The notes under the pieces are model-generated. The model was not told where the DNA came from. It ran no database searches and saw only the letters and a program-made list of their open reading frames with translations. A program made the translations under genes and the position numbers. This document shows, piece by piece, positions 24,501 through 35,336 of a stretch of DNA of 64,000 nt; position 1 is the stretch's first letter, and every line of letters starts with the position of its first letter. This DNA is from Lyophyllum atratum (Eukaryota; Basidiomycota; Agaricomycetes; Agaricales; Lyophyllaceae): the NCBI GenBank assembly GCA_014905825.1, contig JACGCN010000002.1, positions 1,054,001-1,118,000 of the forward strand, written 5' to 3'.

Positions 24501-24785
24501 ACTTTCATCAGGTTGCCCATCGGCTACTGACGATTGGTAGTATTGCAGGTAATGCTCAGTGTCACGTTTCGAGCGTTCGCCATCCTGTTTCGAGGGTGCT
24601 GGATCGCGTCTCGAATGCTCTGCATGCTGCCTGGTATGATCAGAGCGTGCGGAGCGAGAAGTGGCTGTGAAAAACACGATCAGCGATGCCCACCTGAGGA
24701 GAGCCATGATAGTGAGGGCAGGACGCGACGTACCTGTCGATTTATAGGACCTAGACCCAGAGTAAGCTGAGGTGTTGGAGCTCAT
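21570..24785 (-). CDS. Large disordered protein with C-terminal CUE-like (UBA-fold) domain
   Basis: Six exons (24734-24785, 24098-24664, 23598-24053, 23246-23528, 22429-23180, 21570-22369) give 969 residues and every phase closes. Most of the protein is Ser/Arg/Pro/Thr-rich with RS and SP sites, suggesting heavy phosphorylation. A conserved-looking segment spans the exon 5/6 junction: AMFYAEITTRKTSLERCSLY then INELYMYDSGLADWTIETKL. The end, TPEFTRQVDKLVHLLPDADR followed by AVLAGYLRRAGQDILAIGQY, has the three-helix spacing of a CUE/UBA ubiquitin-binding domain; that is inference from the pattern. Intron 2 (24054-24097) is only 44 nt but is required to keep frame. The cellular role is unknown; it could be a signalling or endocytic scaffold. 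Confidence 0.75.
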
Positions 24786-25678
24786 GGTTACGGTAATACA
24801 GTCAAAGGAGTGGGGTGACAGACGGCGGGCTATTCATGACGGAGACGACCAGGAAAGTATATAGGTCAGATTGTTGTTTCGTCTTTGTGACAATGCGGCG
24901 GTGTCCACCACCGTGGGACTGTGTCGATGCTTGTTTCCGTGTTCGCTGCTTGTCCTCACCTCTGATCTCCGACGGGATTCATTCGATTTCTATCATCCTG
25001 TCTGCGAATTTAGCACCGTACCCACTTCAAAGTCGTGCCCTCAATATATCCTATTCATGTCAAGTCACCTGGAAGCTATGCACCCAAATAGTTGTGCCAC
25101 TAAAAGCATGACTAGCCTCCTTGGAACTGATGCGGCTGTCGAGACTTCAAGTAGCAACGCTCATCTTATCCGGCCATCCCTGTGCTCCATACCCGTCGTT
25201 ACAAAAAGTACAGCACCGGTTTCGAGAACGTATCGGTTGTATATATGCAGATTACTCAGTGCAAGTAGCTCCTTAAACAGGCGTTCAGTTAAACCAGATC
25301 CATCTACAATGCTGACGCACTCCACACACCGCTGGTCAGACGGACTCGGAGAATCGGACTTTTCTCATCTTATACTACTGATGTAATTGAATGCATTGCG
25401 ACTTCTGGTGCGCATGTACGTATACACCCAACTCTGTGCTCGGCGCAGAGAGCTCTTCTGAACTGACTACCAGAATGTACGCATCTGGATCGAGGTTAAA
25501 GCTGAAATAGTGGCATACGGCATGGAAACGGAACCAGGTTAAGTGTCCTAGTAGTCATTAGGATAACTCTCTAGCCGTCGGAATAATTATTCAGAGACAA
25601 CCAAAGAGAAACTGACAGAAAGAGTGGCGATTATACTTCGATCATGGATATCCCGATTTGGTATCCCGCCTTCCCAAA
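24786..25678. other. Intergenic, divergent upstream region
   Basis: 893 bp between the CUE-like gene and MED18 starts. Open frames here lack an ATG or have random composition. I see no repeat or RNA gene. Confidence 0.4.
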
Positions 25679-26507
25679 ATGGACAAGGTAGTCGCGTCAA
25701 ACTTGTCAACAACCTCAAGCGTCGCCCAGACTGCATCCGCCATGTCGTCGCATTTCTACGAAGTCGCTCTCTTCGGAGAATTTTTTTCTCGCGATCTCAA
25801 GGCTATTCTCAACCGCATCACACTCCACAGCGAGTCCTCTGGTCCGATGCACACTCGCGAGATTGTCTTCGAACCCCTCGACGCGCAGCACCAGCGGGAT
25901 GTCGGCACGGATCCCGTTATTCTCAGAGCTAAAAAGGAGCTATCGGAGCCAGATTCTGGATGGTATGTTGTCCAAGGATCTCCTGAAGCCGATGAGAAAT
26001 CACCGTTTGAACCAGGATGTTGTATTCATATCTAAAGCCAGAATCCGTTCGGGTACACCCCGAAGCGACTGTTCGACCCTGGGCCACTTGTGAGGTTGTT
26101 GGTGACGCGTTGAGCTTTGCTGCTGCGTTGGGCTACATGTAAGCCTTGTCCGACTGTATGATCGTCTATGTTAACCTCCCGACACAGACGGCGCTCCCAG
26201 ATATACAAGCGCGGCTATGTCTTCCGACGCGGCTCGCTTGTCATTCTCATGTTCCAACAAGAACAGGTACGCAATTATTTCAACTATCAACGGCATCTGC
26301 GTGTAGCTGAAGATGCAAACCAAGATGGACCCCAAAACTCAGCAACCCATTCCTGCACACGCCGATACCCTCTGGGAAGTTGAAGTCAAGACTGCATCTC
26401 CAATACGCAACACGCAGGAGACTCCACTGAGCCATTCCGTCAATGCAGTCCTCGAGGTTCAGCTCTTCATGAAAGGCTTGCTTGACCTTCGAAGGCAGGA
26501 TGTCTGA
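25679..26507 (+). CDS. MED18: Mediator complex subunit 18
   Basis: Head-module subunit of the Mediator coactivator that bridges activators and RNA polymerase II (yeast Srb5). Four exons (25679-25962, 26016-26138, 26188-26266, 26307-26507) give about 228 residues. Family landmarks: the early strand SHFYEVALFGEF, the segment MLYSYLKPESVRVHPEATVR, the RRSQIYKRGYVFRRGSLVIL hairpin, and the closing AVLEVQLFMKGLLDLRRQDV helix. An in-frame ATG at 25,742 (MSSHFYEV) sits where most family members begin and could be the true start. The stop is 31 bp from the stop of the convergent BCD1 gene, so their 3' UTRs must overlap. Confidence 0.88.
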
Positions 26508-26538
26508 TGAAGCAGGCTGATAGCACGAGAAATGGTTA

Positions 26539-27960
26539 CTACGAAGGCTCATCTTCGTCACCTGAGGCACCCCAATCAACCTCATCATCTCCCTGTGGAT
26601 GTTCTGCCCAGTTCTCGCTACCATGTCCTTGCCGCATGAGCTCCAGCACAACCGCTGGATCGATCTCGATCTCGTCGTCTGTCTCGCCAAGAGCATCCTC
26701 ATCCTCGTCAATGTCCTCTTGGACCGCTCCATCACCTACATCCTCATCTTCACTCCCCGCATACCCGCCCAGCATAGCCAACCCACCCTGGGGCTCGTCT
26801 ACCTCTTCCTCTTCACTCCCGTAACCGCCTAGAAGTCCAGCAATCGCCTGCTTCCCTGCTTTTGCTGTGAGCTTTCTTCGCTTCGGCTTCGGTTCCTCAT
26901 CTACAGGCAGCTGCGTCACCGCTCCCTGCATGTCCACTATCGTTCCATTGAACTCTTCGCACACCTCGATCGTCGGGTATTCAACAAAGTGCGTATTCCG
27001 CAGAAGCAGCGCCAGCGTCTTTGACGGGTCGAAGCGGCAGTGTGCTGTTCTGCGCCGGGAATTCTGGAGCGCTGTAGCGCGCGGATCCATTTCGGCAGTC
27101 ATCACGAACTGGGGCGGTATGAATGAATCGGGGTCATCTGGATCTGGCGAGATAAGGCGTCTGATCCATGCAGGCGCGGCACCATCTTTCTTGGTTAATG
27201 CACGCTCTGCGACCTGGCGTGTAAGAGTGAGGAGGGGTGTGTTGAAGTTATTGCGGTGCGTCAGTAGGACGTATGGTGGATCGGGGGGTTGGGAGGATGG
27301 GCTCAGCGGGTCGCGGGGCGGGTGGATTTTGAATTCTATAGTCAAAAACGCTGCGTGACTTCTACAGAAGGAGAGAAAAAGAAAATTGCAATATATTAAC
27401 AATTTTATGGCTATGAACAAGCAACGGAGAACACACTTGGGTTCCCAATACGACTGGTTGAGTTTTCGCCGTTCCATACCGACGGGGAGTATATCCATAT
27501 CGATATCCCGCGCCTCAAGCTGCATCTTAAGCATATCACGCTTCGTATTACCTCCCATCCTTCCCCTACCCCTCCCACTCCCTTCACCACCCCGTCCCCT
27601 TCCGCGTCCCCGTCCTCGTCCCGCCACCTCCGTGCCCCGCATTCCAAACCCACCCTTAACAATCTCCTTTCCCCAGTCCCCCACACGCCTCCCTACATCC
27701 TCCAGGAACACATAGTCATCCATCATCGTGCCCCAGCTGTACTTATTCATCGGGACATATGCAGCCTTGTTGCGCTCGCCGGTGCAGCCGGTCGCAGACT
27801 TGTGACCGGTGGAGCACGAGAGCGAGCAGGTGCGCGTGGAACAGCTTGGGCAGGTGTAGATCGAGTAGCGGTGGTTGCAAACATTACACATCTTCTGCGT
27901 CGGAGTGGAAGTGGTAGCTTCGGGTTGAGGAGGATCTGATGGTGAGCGGACGTCGGCCAT
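26539..27960 (-). CDS. BCD1: Box C/D snoRNP assembly factor BCD1 (zf-HIT)
   Basis: Nuclear zinc-finger protein needed for assembly or stability of box C/D snoRNAs, homologous to yeast Bcd1 and human ZNHIT6. Two exons (27437-27960, 26539-27361) give 448 residues. The HIT zinc finger lies near the N-terminus (MCNVCNHRYSIYTCPSCSTR, then CSLSCSTGHKSATGC) with the expected paired Cys and Cys/His ligands. A family block follows (YVPMNKYSWGTMMDDYVFLE), then a Gly/Arg-rich insert (about residues 125-150), the LNQSYWEPKSHAAFLTIEFK region across the intron, and THFVEYPTIEVCEEF. The tail is strongly acidic. An upstream in-frame TTG was rejected in favour of this ATG. It precedes DRE2 on the same strand. 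Confidence 0.93.
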   Translation of the reverse strand: MADVRSPSDPPQPEATTSTPTQKMCNVCNHRYSIYTCPSCSTRTCSLSCSTGHKSATGCTGERNKAAYVPMNKYSWGTMMDDYVFLEDVGRRVGDWGKEIVKGGFGMRGTEVAGRGRGRGRGRGGEGSGRGRGRMGGNTKRDMLKMQLEARDIDMDILPVGMERRKLNQSYWEPKCVLRCLFIAIKLLIYCNFLFLSFCRSHAAFLTIEFKIHPPRDPLSPSSQPPDPPYVLLTHRNNFNTPLLTLTRQVAERALTKKDGAAPAWIRRLISPDPDDPDSFIPPQFVMTAEMDPRATALQNSRRRTAHCRFDPSKTLALLLRNTHFVEYPTIEVCEEFNGTIVDMQGAVTQLPVDEEPKPKRRKLTAKAGKQAIAGLLGGYGSEEEEVDEPQGGLAMLGGYAGSEDEDVGDGAVQEDIDEDEDALGETDDEIEIDPAVVLELMRQGHGSENWAEHPQGDDEVDWGASGDEDEPS

Positions 27961-28388
27961 GACGGGTTTTTGATGCTGGTCGCGAGTCTGGCCGCTGGCT
28001 GCAGCCTGCAATGGTCGAAACGACAAATTTCAAAATTCGATGTTGTCACTGTTGATCACGTGAAAGAAATTAGGACGCGTCCGAGGAAGTTGAGCGTGAG
28101 GCACAGGTACGCGACAATGTTCAGCTTATAGATACATGCTATCAGTTTTAATGCTCATTCAGGCTTTACGCTATTCGAAAAGTCGGGGACACAGTCGTTC
28201 CACTCTTATCTCCTTATAGTTCAGACGTATCTAAGGTTCCACGGGAAAAATGCTATGAAAGCTGATAGAGATAGTACACAATGCTACATTGCCTACAAGG
28301 GATGAGTGTAGGTAAATCTCTTGATAGATACATCCGTTAAGTAAGAGCGTCTTGAAGGAGATATTGCTCCCCAAGGAAAATAGGACCA
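27961..28388. other. Intergenic between DRE2 and BCD1
   Basis: 428 bp holding the DRE2 3' UTR and the BCD1 promoter. No gene or repeat seen. Confidence 0.4.
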
Positions 28389-29443
28389 TTAGATGTCGTC
28401 CATGCCAAAGTCAATCTCAACCTTTTCTCCTGGCTTGAACGCAGGGAGACCTAACATAGCACATGAGCCGAGCAAGTAATCATGAATGCAAGGAAACAAC
28501 ATACCCAGGTATGGACAACCGGCACATCGGAACGCATCCCCGAGGAAGCAGCTCCCGCAGCTACTGGTAGCCTTCGGAGCAGCCTTCGCTGCCTGTATTA
28601 ACCGGTCTCTCTCGTCTTGCGTGATTGCATTCGCCTCGCCGTCCACAGAACCATCCAGGAACACAACTTTACTGGTCTTCCGCTCCTCCTCCTCGAGCTC
28701 CGCCAGCCCGCACGAGCAGTTCTTGCAAGCTTTCTTCCGCCGCGCCGTCGTAACGGTCACAGGCTCACACGTCGGAATGGGTCGTGCCTTATCCGCGGGT
28801 GTGAGGAGCGCCTCCGCATCAATCTTAGGAGTCGCCGGCGAGCTGATGGACCATAGCGCTTTTTTGGTCGCAAGGTCTGTCTTTTTGCGTTTCATGAGCG
28901 GCACGGCGGCGGCTTTTAGCGAAAAAGAGGTCGTCGTCGTGTGTGCAGGCTTCTGTGCGGTTACAGATCCTTCTTCAGGCAGGGTGGAGAGAATCTGGAA
29001 GCCGGCTAGTGTAAGCTCTGCAGGCAGGGTTTCGATCATACTAGAAAGATTGAACAGGTGCAGCATGCCCAGAGGAGTAAGACCCGTGAGGAATTGGGAG
29101 AGGAGAGGAGATAGGTTGGGGGCAAGGGTTTGATAATCAGTGGGAGCAAGGGTGACATGGACGGAGGAGTAGGAGCCAGGGCTTAATGTCGTTGCTTAGG
29201 TCGAAACTCATGAGACAGTTATCGGGACATCACGTAGACAGTGCACTTACCTCCGTCTACCAGTCTATCGAGAAGTAGCCTGTCTACTTGACGAGTGGCC
29301 TCCAATTGCGAAATGAGTGACTGATACTGCCCATCTCCAGCCGTGGAGAGTGAGCCAACTGCCAGTGCAGATCCCTTGGTAGGAGCAGCGCCTGCTGGGG
29401 AGACCGGATCAATAGCAGAAGCAGTTACTGCTGTGGGCGACAT
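28389..29443 (-). CDS. DRE2: Cytosolic Fe-S cluster assembly factor DRE2 (anamorsin/CIAPIN1)
   Basis: Electron-transfer protein that works with the diflavin reductase Tah18 early in cytosolic iron-sulfur assembly. Three exons (29251-29443, 28505-29194, 28389-28450) give 314 residues. The N-terminal methyltransferase-like half is weakly conserved ([19 protein letters not shown]). The C-terminal half carries both clusters: the first ends in [10 protein letters not shown] preceded by further Cys (CEPVT), and the second is the paired [20 protein letters not shown] with two CX2C motifs. It ends [19 protein letters not shown], with the conserved LPAFKPGE. The small last intron (28451-28504) splits the CPYLG-LPAF junction; reading through it would insert unrelated sequence. 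Confidence 0.95.
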
Positions 29444-29797
29444 GCTTGCAATGGTACGAAGATTGAAAGGAGCGTCTAGTCGCCGAGTAAGAGGATATCC
29501 AGCCTTGAAATCTCAAATTGCAAATCATATCTGGCTGAGCAAGCAGGTCAAGGAACTGATTTTCCCACGGTTTACTCATGACTAAAATTTCGGCCGATAT
29601 CACGATGTCATTCAAATTGCGCTCCTTTCAACTGATGTTGTCTTCTTACGAAGCCAGAGAACAAGGAATGACTTTACGTGTATTATGATTCATAGCGAAA
29701 GTCATATAGACTATCCATAGTTGTCGGCGAAATGGCGAGGGAAAAAGAAAATACATGAAATGTAAAGCATAGCAGGATGTAAAAGGTGTCCCTCCAA
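29444..29797. other. Intergenic between the forkhead gene and DRE2
   Basis: 354 bp. Presumed forkhead 3' UTR and DRE2 promoter; nothing else supportable. Confidence 0.4.
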
Positions 29798-31096
29798 CTA
29801 CTGTGGCTGTGCCTGTTGCTGCTGCTGGACGTCTCCTGGATTGGGAGGTGGCATGTGGCTAGGCATGCCATGCATAAGCGCTTCCGGGTTCATTGGTGGA
29901 GGCATCAAAGCGCCCCTCACGCGGAAGAGCATCATCCGATACCACTCCGGGTCCACACCTGCCTTCTCCTGTTCCGCCGTTACGTGCTGAATGTGTCCAA
30001 TCTCCTTCAGCCATGCGAGGCGCCAGTTGACGTGGCCGTTCTCGTCGAGATCAAAATCGTCCTGCATATTCATCCCCATAGGCGGCACGGGAGGGGGGAA
30101 ACGCAGGCCACCCATCATCTGGAAATTGGGGTCGAAACTGTAAGAAAAGTTTGTTAGAACACGGCAACACCGAGTCGGCTTTCCACTCACGGGTAGGGAG
30201 GAGGATAAGGGACTTGCCTACTAGGACCAGCGTCTTCCGGATGCATCGGTGGCGCAAATTGTGCATGAGGATCATCATACGCCTCTCCAGGGCTGTAGTC
30301 AATGTCGGCTTCTTCTGAGCCTCGTTTGGCACCTTTCGACTTCTTCTTGCGAATCCGGTGCACGCCGGTGCGAGGGTCTACATTCTCGTTGACGGTCCAG
30401 TACGAGCCCTTCCCACGGTCGGTAAGAGGTCGGGGAACCTTTTCGAAGCATGGGTTGAGGGATAGGTTATGACGAACGGAGTTCTGCAACAGAAAACGAT
30501 CAGCAAAGGAGGCGTAAAGATGGGCATTTTGGGTGAGATTGTAAACTCTCCACAACAAATAGGGCCAGTCAAACAACAACAGCGCGGACGCGACCGCGCG
30601 TTCGCAGCTTGGCCAGTCTATTTTGTGGCGCAATAAAAGAAGGCCGTGTACTCACTTTCCATCCATTAGGGGCAGTTCTGAAGTAAGGGAACTAGAAACA
30701 GGAGTAAAAAGAATGTCTTAATGACGGGGATCGATAACAAGGCTATGAGCCAACATACTCGAGACTCGATGGCATAATAGATGTCTTCCAATAACAGCTT
30801 CTGATTTGGGGATCCCTTGATTGCGTAGCTAGTTACGAGGTAAGCATGCAAGGACTAGGAGCAGATCCGGTGTATCCTGCAGAAAGGATAGAGGATCAAA
30901 TGCAAGAAGCATACCGAATGAGAGTCGAATATGGGTAAAATGGCTTGCTGCCTGGTGGGCCGTCTCGCAAGGAATCGAGGTTTATGGGCAAGCCACCAGT
31001 GAGGTCGCTCTCCGGCGGGTAGTAGGAGGCTCCAGACATGTCTGAACCATCAGGCATCATTTGGGGCATTCCCTGTGGCGGTGGTTGCTGGGACAT
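29798..31096 (-). CDS. Forkhead transcription factor (no FHA domain)
   Basis: Nuclear winged-helix DNA-binding protein. Five exons (30915-31096, 30759-30828, 30656-30691, 30191-30483, 29798-30137) give 306 residues. The forkhead domain covers about residues 50-135: [60 protein letters not shown] and [11 protein letters not shown]. The recognition helix [10 protein letters not shown] is canonical, and a basic [10 protein letters not shown] patch after it looks like a nuclear signal. The N-terminus is Gln/Pro/Met-rich; the C-terminus has [13 protein letters not shown] and ends in a Gln run. The start [12 protein letters not shown] is the first ATG in frame. The third intron (30484-30655) is 172 nt, the longest I solved in this gene. 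Target genes unknown. Confidence 0.92.
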
Positions 31097-32246
31097 ATCG
31101 GACGTCTGGCAAAGTCGAGCGAAGTGTTGCTGAGGTGATGGTGGTTGGGAGCAGGGGGAAAACGAACCATGAATCAGGACGCTTATGTCAGAGACGTGGG
31201 AATTCCTCAACGTTGCGCACGGACCTCCCCGCCACCCAGAAACCCTCCGAACTGTACTTCCTGGCTGTGTAGCATGCTGAAGCGCCACGGACGATGATCG
31301 ATGAGGAGGGGGAGGAGGAGTGGAGTTAGTGTGCCTGGAGCCACCAGGTTCAACATACCCCGACACCGTCCAAATTGTGGAAGACACAATAAAACACCGT
31401 CCAAAGTCTGTACACACAAACAAAAAGCGAGGACACTGCTTTGCTCAAACTTCCCCATATCTGCCCATATCTCTATGGCTTTTCATCGATAGCGAATCAC
31501 GCAGGAGGACCAGGCGAAGTCCTGTATACCTAAAACCCACTACGTATGCTGTCGATGCTCCATTAATGGTGGTCCCTGGTTACCTTTCGATAGCTCCGAA
31601 GAACGAAGGTCACAAGTCTACTCAACTCTGCGCATTTTTGAGTTCTAGCCCGACAAATCGGATACCGCGAGCAATGCTTGGCGTAGTCCTGGTGCCTGTG
31701 AGTCGCGATACTTAGGTCGCGATCGCCACCGCCCGTGTTCTCGGGGAGTTCGGAAATCGGCGCCTTGTTCCGGTTCTCAGGACCTACATCCCGCCTCCCT
31801 AAACTCGGGGGAATTCTGCAACAGAATTAAACGATTAGACTCACATCAGCTCTTTCTGATGCTGCTTGAGACTAACTCCCAGAACTTGTATCAGGATTTT
31901 GAACAGAAGTAAAATCAAGCTGCTAGATTCTCTTGCGACTTCACTATTCCATTTCTTATTCATCAGCCTTGAATAGTTTGTATGGACTTACGCAAGTACC
32001 TGACATTTCCCATCGACCCTGCACTTACGATGTTCTCCATTAGCCGGCTGCCCCAAGGGCCAAAACAAGGGATTTGATCCTGTGCACCTTCGTCCTTCTT
32101 ACTTACGTTTATCCAACCGCGGTCTGAAATGCATTTCAAAGCAGTTCGCTGGACAACTTCGTCACTTTGTCCGCGACATCGATGTCGTTGCTCCGCTCTG
32201 ATGCTCTCGAACTCTCGACAACGAAAACTTCGTTTGGCGGTTCCAC
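31097..32246. other. Intergenic upstream of the forkhead gene, left of the transposon
   Basis: About 1.15 kb without a supportable gene. It probably contains a long 5' leader and the promoter of the forkhead gene. The transposon inserted at its far end. Confidence 0.4.
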
Positions 32247-32249
32247 ATT

Positions 32250-32325
32250 AGCCTTATTCAAAGTTGGCCGAAGTCGAAGTCGAAGTCGCAGCTGAAGGCT
32301 GACAAATATGAAATTTCGAACTCCG
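32250..32325 (+). repeat. Left terminal inverted repeat of the Harbinger element
   Basis: Begins AGCCTTATTCAAAGTTGGCC and pairs with 35337-35412 on the other strand over 76 bp with two mismatches (positions 58 and 71). It contains a short direct repeat (GAAGTC three times), a possible transposase-binding array. Confidence 0.92.
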
Positions 32326-32392
32326 CTACAGGCGCAATGTCACGCTCGTAGATGGCGCGTTGATAACCACTTCTCCCCGTCGTACAGGCATC

Positions 32393-33714
32393 ATGGCTGC
32401 GTTCGACACACGACAGGAGTTGATAGAAGCGTACTTGCTTACTATGATCTCTCGGAATGCATTTTCCCCATATACTTCTCTCGAGGATGCCTGCCTACAG
32501 TTTAATCTGGATACTGCGGCTATTTCTGCTCTATCCGATACTCGTTATATCAATGGACGCGATCACCGTGTACCAAAGGCTGGAAATATGCATCTAGCTT
32601 GGGAATATGCTCAGGATCCCAGGGACTACCACCGATTTCTAAATATGCTACGCATTCCACCACTTTCCTTCCGGGTTTTGCTCAGCCTGATCGAGAACCA
32701 CGAGGTCTTTCGTAATGATTCTCAAACTAGCCAAGCCGCAGTGGAAGAGCAGTTGGCTGTGACACTTTTTCGCATGGGAAGGTATGGAAATGGGGCATCA
32801 GTTGAGGACGTAGCTCGCCATGCTGGTATTTCCGTGGGATCAGTTGAAAATTACACTGCGCGGTGTCTTACAGCAATCGAATCTCTGCACGATTTGTATG
32901 TTCGACCACTCACTCCTGAGGAGAAGGAGATCGAGAAGCTATGGTTGGAAGGGCAGCTTGGCTTCAGAGGAATGTGGCGGGAGGGGTGGATTATGTATGA
33001 TGGTACGATTGTGGTGCTATATCGCTGCCCTGGTATGGATGGTGATACATACTTCACGAGGAAGGGGAACTATGGGTTAAATGTTCAGGTAGACCTGCCA
33101 AATGATCTTGAACAATGCTGACATTTCTATGTGTTTAGATTGGAAATATACCAACAAACCTACGAATCGCAGATTATTCACTTGGGATGACCGGTGCAGC
33201 CCATGATGCGGAGGCATTCAAACACACTGGGGCTGCCAAATTCCCCGATTGGTTCTTCGAAGGCGATGAGTTTGCCTGGGTAGACTCAGCGTATCCATGC
33301 ACCAATCGAACGATTCCTGTTCACAAAGAACCAGCTTCCCGCATTCCCGAAAACACCATTTTTGACAAATATGTCTCTCATCTTCGTGTTCGCTCTGAGC
33401 ACTGCATGGGCGCACTCAAGGGTCGGTTTCAGTGCCTCCGTGGGCTTCGCGTTCACATCAATAGCAAGACTGATCATGGAGAGGCATGCCGCTGGGTAAA
33501 GTGCGCCATCATTCTCCATAATTTGGTCATCGACGTCGAGGGAGAGCATTCAGCACATTATTTCCGTGACCTTCATACCCGCGTTGAAGAGCACGAGGAT
33601 CGGGGTGACCAGACAGCTGAAGAAACAGTTATAGGAGGAGGTGAGGAGAAGAGAAAGATTCTTATTGCAGAGCTTCTGAGGTATCGAGATATCCGAGATG
33701 GTAGAGTTATGTAA
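32393..33714 (+). CDS. Harbinger-type DDE transposase
   Basis: Nuclease of the DDE_Tnp_4 (PIF/Harbinger) family that would cut and re-insert the element. Two exons (32393-33088, 33139-33714) give 423 residues; the 50-nt intron splits GNYGLNVQ from IGNIPTNLRI. The N-terminal half has a helix-turn-helix-like region (SVEDVARHAGISVGSVENYT). The catalytic triad is complete by motif: D203 in MYDGTIVVLY, D281 in AWVDSAYPC and E319 in RVRSEHCMGALKGRF, with the accompanying GAAHDAEAF. The frame has no internal stop, so the protein could be active. The start is the first ATG before a clear domain. Confidence 0.92.
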
Positions 33715-33773
33715 AAGACTAGATACAATATGTAAAGGACTAGATACAATACGTAAAGGACGAGATACAAGAA
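33711..33773. repeat. Three 21-bp tandem repeats between the two transposon genes
   Basis: Three near-identical units of the form GTAAArGACkAGATACAAna start right at the transposase stop codon. They lie in the convergent 3' region of the element and could help transcript 3'-end formation; that role is inference. Confidence 0.75.
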
Positions 33774-33855
33774 TAAAATTAGTTGGCTACTCATATTTAG
33801 GTATATATAGTACGCAGGAGGGAGAAAAATAATGGGTATTGATAAAAGAAAATAA

Positions 33856-35217
33856 TTACGCATCTTCATCAACGAACTCGTCGTGGGTTCGAACACGTTT
33901 AGCTGGAGGCGGAGAAGGAGGGCTGAAGAGCTTCTTAATTCTCTGAACCTCTTCAAGCCATTCCTCCTTCGTAAGGAGACCAGCCTGATACTCAGCGAGG
34001 ACCTGAGCACGCTGAGCAGTAGCTTGCTCCATCACGTTCTTGCGCTCAAGTGCATCGAACGTTCTCCTAGAAAGGTATATCGGTCAACAAAAAAGTAATA
34101 GCGATGAGAAGAATGTGACGTACTGAGAGATGTCAATCATCGCTTCAGCAACGGAGCGCTTCTGCGGAACCAGCTTGACAGCCGCCGCTTTCGCAAGAGC
34201 AAGATGAGAAGCACTTGACAGCTTCGGGGCGCGACTGGATGCAGGCGCTGGGGTCTGCGGAGTATTTGAGAGATTACTACCAAATGAGCGGGGAGAAGGA
34301 GAAGGTGGCGCTATTCCGTTGGTGGTGACGTTGGTGGTGTTGGCGTCGTCGTCGTCAGTGGTTACACGGGGTCCAGGAGTTGCAGGTGGTGAAAGCGCAA
34401 GGAGGGTCGGATCGATCATGCTATCATCAGGTTGCTGGTACCAGACCGTCTGAGGACCAGTGGGACCAACACCAGTCATGACGACGATGGGGACAACATT
34501 CGGGCGTGCCCCGAACATGCGATGGAGGGTAGAAAAGTACGGAAACTCTGTGAGTATAGCGTCTTTGGTAAACGTAAGTCAAAATGTCAAATGATGATAA
34601 GAAGGAGCAGAAATACCCCATAAGTTTCTTGCGAAAGGAGGTGTCGAGTCGTCAGGACCTTGACCGTAGATGTAGAACGGAAGCGTCTCAGCCGACACCG
34701 CATCTCCAGCTAAATCATCATCATTCTCATCCTTCGCATTCTCGATACCCCCGCCCGTGACGCGAAGCCGTTGTGCATGCTTCTTGTAATCCTTTAGAAG
34801 ACTAAAAACTTGTGAGCAGAGAAAAAAGATATAACAGGGACTACTGACGCGTCAACTTTACTCTTAATACGGTCACCCATCACAGTAGGAGACATATGAA
34901 AAAGTTCCGGTAAAATCGCCTCCGCGATACGCTTACAAACCTTCGCTTTCGAGTCTCCTTTCGTGTTCTATCAAAGGAAGTGTTTTTGTGAGTTTTGGGC
35001 AGTGAAGAATCATTGGTGTGATGAAATGAAAGCTCACATCTTTTTTATCTGCCTTTCCCAGGAAGACATGCCGGTTCAGCGGCTTCTCGATCTCTGCTAG
35101 CAGGCTCCAAATGAGTTTTCCGTTGTCCTCGCGCCAGGGGATGTCAGGGATCTTCTTTCCATTAGCGGGGCGTGCTGCCGGGGTGTTGGTCGCGTTCTTG
35201 GGCTGAGGCGAAGGCAT
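33856..35217 (-). CDS. Harbinger accessory Myb/SANT-like protein
   Basis: Second protein of the element; in characterised Harbinger elements the Myb-like partner binds DNA near the ends and helps import the transposase. Five exons (35038-35217, 34849-34967, 34617-34801, 34124-34547, 33856-34066) give 372 residues with closed phases. The N-terminal helix bundle (IPDIPWREDNGKLIWSLLAE, then AEAILPELFHMSPTVMGDRI and KVDALLKDYKKHAQRL) has the Trp spacing of a Myb/SANT-like domain. A Pro/Ser/Thr linker and a C-terminal coiled-coil segment (YQAGLLTKEEWLEEVQRI) follow, ending in an acidic tail. Assignment rests on this pattern plus position inside the repeats. Confidence 0.8.
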
Positions 35218-35336
35218 ATTATGTAAAAACGAGTGTGTGATGTGGATTGAGGTGTAGTTTATGTGTAATGAGAGATATCGAAGGGAATTGGACGGGTAGG
35301 AGGAGGCGGGCGCGCGTGTCACGGTCTGGTCACACT

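Noticed and set aside
24871..25386. 171-codon open frame upstream of MED18
   Set aside because: Starts at TTG, low-quality composition, and no splice-supported extension.
29798..31096. FHA domain in the second forkhead protein
   Set aside because: The N-terminus is Gln/Pro/Met-rich with no GR, SRxHA or NG motifs.
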